26,098 nucleotides of DNA from a virus: positions 1 to 26,098 of IMG/VR virus record IMGVR_UViG_3300049846_000073. One strand, written 5' to 3'. The notes under the pieces are model-generated. The model was given only the letters and a program-made list of their open reading frames with translations. It did not search any database and was not told the origin of the DNA. The position numbers and the translations under genes were made by a program. Shown piece after piece: positions 24,216 through 26,098 of this stretch (its first letter is position 1; each line of letters starts with the position of its first letter).

Positions 24216-24404
24216 TTAATAAGGACGAGGGTCGTATGTTTCAGATTTGATAGAGTAAGCAGCAAGCCCAGCGTCGAGATTACGACGAGGGAAAGTTACT
24301 TCCGTTGCAGTATGTACTCCCACAGTAGGGAGGACATTAGCCCTGGGGGCAGGGGGAAGCCCGCCACCACCAGTACCAGAGCCAGAACCACCACTCATAG
24401 TCAT
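24216..24404 (-). CDS. Small Gly-rich protein downstream of capsid, unknown
   Basis: The 62-aa product begins with a Gly/Ser run (MSGGSGSGTGGGG) and continues with LPPAPRANVLPTVGVHTATEVTFPRRN and a Tyr/Pro-rich end. No known domain is visible. It has one of the best Shine-Dalgarno sites in the window, GAGGAGGA 8 bases before the ATG at 24404, whereas the capsid gene before it has none. This suggests it is translated well. A flexible N-terminus with a more ordered tail would suit a small structural or decoration protein, but that is inference. Confidence 0.8.
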   Translation of the reverse strand: MTMSGGSGSGTGGGGLPPAPRANVLPTVGVHTATEVTFPRRNLDAGLAAYSIKSETYDPRPY

Positions 24405-24420
24405 GTAGGTTCCTCCTCTA

Positions 24421-25494
24421 TCAGACTGCCTGCAGTTCGATAGCTGCAGCAGGGTTCAGGGTGCCAACGCCCATGGCAAGACGACCAACGATGATGTCAC
24501 CTTGGTACATCACGCTCACATCACCAGAGGTGGTTTGAACTTGAGGACCAATGGCTTCCACAACAGCAGCAGCATCTTTGTAGTAGATGAGGCCACAGGG
24601 GTTGGAGAAGTCACCGCTGTAGTCATTGTTCTCACCGTCCACACGGGCAACGCTACCAGCCTTGAAGGGCAGGTTGTTGGAACGACGGATGCTGATACCA
24701 GCGATCTCATAGAGACCTTCACCGCTGTTCAGGCTGCCACCTTGGGCACCGAAGTCACGGTTGAGGATGTTGGTATCGACCTGAGAGATCAGGGCATAGT
24801 ATTGACGAGGGGACAGCACAGCAGTCCGACCATTCTTAGGCAGGTTCTTCTCATCGAGAATAGCTGCAGCTTCAAAGAAGGCATCGACAATATGCTGGGC
24901 GCTGTACTCATTGCCAGCACCAAGCTTGATGATGGAACCACCGGGCTCTGCAGGAACTGCAGGAGTCACAGGGGAGGTACCAGCAGAGGCACCGATCGGA
25001 TGAGCTTCACGGGCAGCCTTAGCGATGGTGCGGAAGATCTTCTTGTCATAGGCTTCAGCCAGGGCGTAGCCAATCTTCGAAGCGATCTCACCACGCAGGG
25101 AGTAGTGAGCAAGGGTCTCATCAAGGTCATAGACGAAGGCGCTGGACACCAGCAGGTCATCCATGATGATGGTCTTCTCTGCCACCGGGGGATCCCCAGA
25201 ACCCATGATCGGAGTTCCGGGTTGATGATACGCCGCATTCATACGGCCCGTGAAAATGAATTGGGCTGCTTTGGCGTTCTTCAGTTGACGGCTTTGAACA
25301 GTGCCCTTAGCAATACAGGCAGCTTCATAAGCCTTGAACATCTCCCCAGAAAATATCTTGAGATATGTCGCATATTTAGCATCGTAGTCAGCACCACCTT
25401 GGGTGAGGCCAAGACCGGGATGCTTGTTAATGGAACCGACGGAAGTGATAGAAGTGTTCGGTGCGGTTCCGGGGAGAGGACTCCAGGTTGTCAT
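24421..25494 (-). CDS. Major capsid protein (T7 gp10-like)
   Basis: This 357-aa protein forms the icosahedral shell. It matches the T7 gp10A type: N-terminal SITSVGSINKHPG, DAKYATYLKIFSGEMFKAYEAA, KNAKAAQFIFTGRMNAAYHQPG, EKTIIMDDLLVSSAFVYDLDETLAHY, EIGYALAEAYDKKIFRTI-like helix (SKIGYALAEAYDKKIFRTI), LSPRQYYALISQ, and the C-terminal GDIIVGRLAMGVGTLNPAAAIEL. Length is close to T7 gp10A (345 aa). The ATG at 25494 fits the family start, but no Shine-Dalgarno precedes it; the leader is U/C-rich. No sign of a T7-style frameshift extension was noticed. It is preceded by a structured leader and followed by two small genes and a terminator. Confidence 0.96.
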   Translation of the reverse strand: MTTWSPLPGTAPNTSITSVGSINKHPGLGLTQGGADYDAKYATYLKIFSGEMFKAYEAACIAKGTVQSRQLKNAKAAQFIFTGRMNAAYHQPGTPIMGSGDPPVAEKTIIMDDLLVSSAFVYDLDETLAHYSLRGEIASKIGYALAEAYDKKIFRTIAKAAREAHPIGASAGTSPVTPAVPAEPGGSIIKLGAGNEYSAQHIVDAFFEAAAILDEKNLPKNGRTAVLSPRQYYALISQVDTNILNRDFGAQGGSLNSGEGLYEIAGISIRRSNNLPFKAGSVARVDGENNDYSGDFSNPCGLIYYKDAAAVVEAIGPQVQTTSGDVSVMYQGDIIVGRLAMGVGTLNPAAAIELQAV

Positions 25495-25526
25495 TGTTAG
25501 AAAAGAGAGAAGTTAAAGTTACTTGC

Positions 25527-25540
25527 TCTCAAGCTTGAGA
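25527..25540. other. Perfect 14-base palindrome
   Basis: TCTCAAGCTTGAGA reads the same on both strands and lies 33 bases before the capsid ATG. As RNA it has too little loop to fold without opening central pairs. As DNA it could bind a dimeric regulator. On the plus strand it is followed by a short T-run, but no plus-strand gene ends here, so a plus-strand terminator is unlikely. Confidence 0.4.
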
Positions 25541-25591
25541 AATTTTTTGCGCTATATTTTTTATGGGTGTCTGTCTCTCCAGACTGTCAAT

Positions 25592-25626
25592 GACTATCGG
25601 GTGTCCAGCGTACCGGGCCAATAGTC
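25592..25626 (-). other. 9-bp hairpin in the capsid leader
   Basis: Minus-strand GACTATTGG (25626-25618) pairs with CCGATAGTC (25600-25592) over nine positions including one G.U wobble, with a 17-base loop. The same pair would be C.A on the plus strand, so the structure favours minus-strand RNA. Its 3' arm overlaps the possible phage promoter at 25595-25607. Confidence 0.5.
25595..25607 (-). promoter_or_regulatory. Possible phage RNA polymerase promoter
   Basis: The minus strand reads TGGACACCCGATA here. The promoter I recall for the cyanophage Syn5 RNA polymerase is ATTGGGCACCCGTAA, so the core TGG-x-CACCCG is shared. A second, weaker GACACCCATAA copy lies at about 25560-25570. The location before the capsid gene mirrors the T7 gene 10 promoter. 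The phage RNA polymerase gene is not in this window, so the assignment is tentative. Confidence 0.35.
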
Positions 25627-25629
25627 AAT

Positions 25630-25675
25630 ACCTGAGGGAGGACTTGCACCTCCCAGTCCGCTTAACGGATCAGGT
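25630..25675 (-). other. Compact three-way junction RNA candidate
   Basis: Three perfect stems close on each other. P1 pairs ACCTGA (25630-25635 on the plus strand) with TCAGGT (25670-25675). Inside it are GGGAGG/CCTCCC (25636-25641 with 25649-25654, 7-base loop) and TCCG/CGGA (25657-25660 with 25666-25669, 5-base loop). Only two bases (25655-25656) are unpaired at the junction. On the minus strand P1 includes the last sense codon and stop of the 56-aa gene. It does not fit a canonical tRNA. Function unknown; candidates are a processing site, transcript stabiliser or regulatory element. Confidence 0.55.
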
Positions 25676-25840
25676 CGCTACCTTCTCTGCACCCTTAGGG
25701 CTAAGCTTCTTACACTGGGCAAGAGAGTTAGCTTTGTTATAGGGTTCAGGGTAGGCAGTACGAAAGAACTCATCACCAGTAGTCTTCACTACATAGTCGA
25801 TGGTTACACCAGTAGATTTGGGATTGTATCCAAGTGCCAT
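25670..25840 (-). CDS. 56-aa protein between psbA and capsid, unknown
   Basis: I do not recognise this protein. It begins MALGYNPKSTGVTIDYVVKT, continues with TGDEFFRTAYPEPYNKANSL and ends with a Lys-rich KKLSPKGAEKVAT. It appears soluble, with no membrane segment, so it is not a high-light-inducible protein. The ATG at 25840 lies 4 bases after the psbA stop; a TTG at 25852 would add four residues and overlap psbA. There is no clear Shine-Dalgarno. Its position suggests expression with psbA, so it could be a photosynthesis-related accessory gene or a small virion protein. Its stop codon lies within the three-way junction. Confidence 0.7.
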   Translation of the reverse strand: MALGYNPKSTGVTIDYVVKTTGDEFFRTAYPEPYNKANSLAQCKKLSPKGAEKVAT

Positions 25841-25844
25841 AGCA

Positions 25845-26098
25845 TTAACCAATAGCAGGAGCTTTCAAAGCGATGGGAACAATGTTGTTAGCTGCCAAGT
25901 CCAGAGGGAGGTTGTGAGCGTTTCTTTCATGCATCACTTCTAGGCCAAGGTTGGCACGATTAAGAATGTCCGCCCAAGTATCAACTACTCGACCTTGACT
26001 ATCGAGAATAGACTGGTTGAAGTTAAGCCCGTTCAGGTTGGTCGCCATAGTGGCAACACCAAGAGCGGCGAACCAGATGCCGACAACAGGCCAAGCCG
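25845..26098 (-). CDS. psbA: Photosystem II D1 protein, 3' part (cut by window edge)
   Basis: D1 is the reaction-centre protein that turns over fastest in light; phage copies keep photosystem II working during infection. Only the last 83 codons are present; the gene continues past the right edge. The segment AWPVVGIWF...[16 protein letters not shown] and [28 protein letters not shown] is unmistakable. By homology it retains the oxygen-evolving cluster ligands His332, Glu333, His337, Asp342 and the Ala344 cleavage site, followed by a 15-residue processed tail ending APAIG, as in Synechococcus and Prochlorococcus. Unusual residues include Leu for the common Phe in HNFPLDLA and Ala-Thr-Asn where A-F-N is usual. 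Psb genes in cyanophages come from hosts. Confidence 0.96.
   Translation of the reverse strand, partial: AWPVVGIWFAALGVATMATNLNGLNFNQSILDSQGRVVDTWADILNRANLGLEVMHERNAHNLPLDLAANNIVPIALKAPAIG

Larger units (their letters stand above)
25495..25669 (-). promoter_or_regulatory. Structured non-coding leader of the capsid gene
   Basis: This 175-base stretch has no gene. Along the transcript it holds the 3' two-thirds of a three-way junction (25630-25675), a 9-bp hairpin (25592-25626), a GTCTG/CAGAC hairpin (25569-25584), an A/T-rich stretch, a perfect 14-base palindrome (25527-25540) and a pyrimidine-rich segment before the capsid ATG. In T7 the equivalent position holds the strongest late promoter and an RNase III site, so a promoter plus processed 5' UTR is the natural interpretation. 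Confidence 0.65.

Noticed and set aside
24502-25500. 332-codon open frame on the plus strand opposite the capsid gene
   Set aside because: It mirrors the capsid gene, whose identity is certain. Its product has no recognisable features, and no promoter or ribosome site supports it.
25555-25590. Sigma70 promoter using TTGACA at 25585-25590 (minus strand)
   Set aside because: The -35 box is perfect, but no acceptable -10 lies 16-18 bases downstream; the best candidate (CATAAA) needs a 19-base spacer.
25630-25675. glnA or downstream-peptide type glutamine riboswitch
   Set aside because: It is a small three-stem element as expected in cyanobacteria and cyanophages, but the conserved junction sequences I remember for those families are absent.
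25600-25700. tRNA gene, because of a T-arm-like hairpin and a GTTAAGC loop resembling an anticodon loop (Leu UAA)
   Set aside because: The anticodon-type stem would contain a mismatch, only one base would be left for the variable loop, and no matching D-arm and 5' acceptor strand is present. The three-way junction explains the pairing better.

Overview
The window is part of a T7-like podovirus genome (Autographiviridae-type virion module) that infects cyanobacteria. Virion genes 10 to 19 of T7 can be followed in order. The right edge carries the 3' end of psbA, which encodes the photosystem II D1 protein, a hallmark of cyanophages. A flavin-dependent thymidylate synthase (thyX), also common in cyanophages, lies near the left edge. 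Every gene I accept is on the minus strand, so transcription runs from high to low coordinates. Marine versus freshwater origin cannot be decided from the sequence.

In order of transcription: (1) psbA 3' end, an unknown 56-aa gene, and a non-coding leader of about 175 bases with a perfect three-way junction, two further hairpins, a 14-base palindrome and possible phage promoters. (2) The major capsid gene, two small unknown genes and a strong intrinsic terminator, in the position of T7 gene 10 and its terminator. (3) Tail tube A and B, then internal virion proteins gp13, gp14, gp15 (carrying a lytic transglycosylase and an oddly ordered M23-like tail) and a 1300-aa gp16-like protein. (4) A tail-fibre block: a gp17-type adaptor with collagen repeats, a 233-aa fibre protein, a 64-aa fragment-like protein, a 467-aa fibre with a predicted sugar-binding region, a 55-aa gene in the gap, and an 809-aa fibre with a T4 gp12-like tip. 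(5) A 29-aa mini-gene, a holin-like protein, a GH73-type endolysin, terminase small subunit, a basic small protein, an HNH nuclease, two low-complexity unknown proteins and terminase large subunit. (6) A hairpin-rich intergenic region, thyX, a small secreted protein, and a non-coding left edge with a possible host-type promoter.

The genes are packed tightly, mostly joined by ATGA, TAATG or TGATG overlaps, which suggests coupled translation. The main breaks are before the capsid gene, after the capsid cluster (terminator), between terminase and thyX (RNase III-like hairpin), and at the left edge. Functionally, psbA would keep photosynthesis running during infection, thyX would supply dTMP for phage DNA, the capsid, tail and core proteins build the particle and inject DNA, the fibre genes set host range, the lysis pair releases progeny, and the terminases package DNA.

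The less expected features are the structured capsid leader, the divergent D1 C-terminus, the rearranged C-terminus of gp15, the expanded modular fibre locus, and two unrecognised proteins inserted between the terminase subunits. Assignments rest on reading the sequence and remembered family features; no database search was run.
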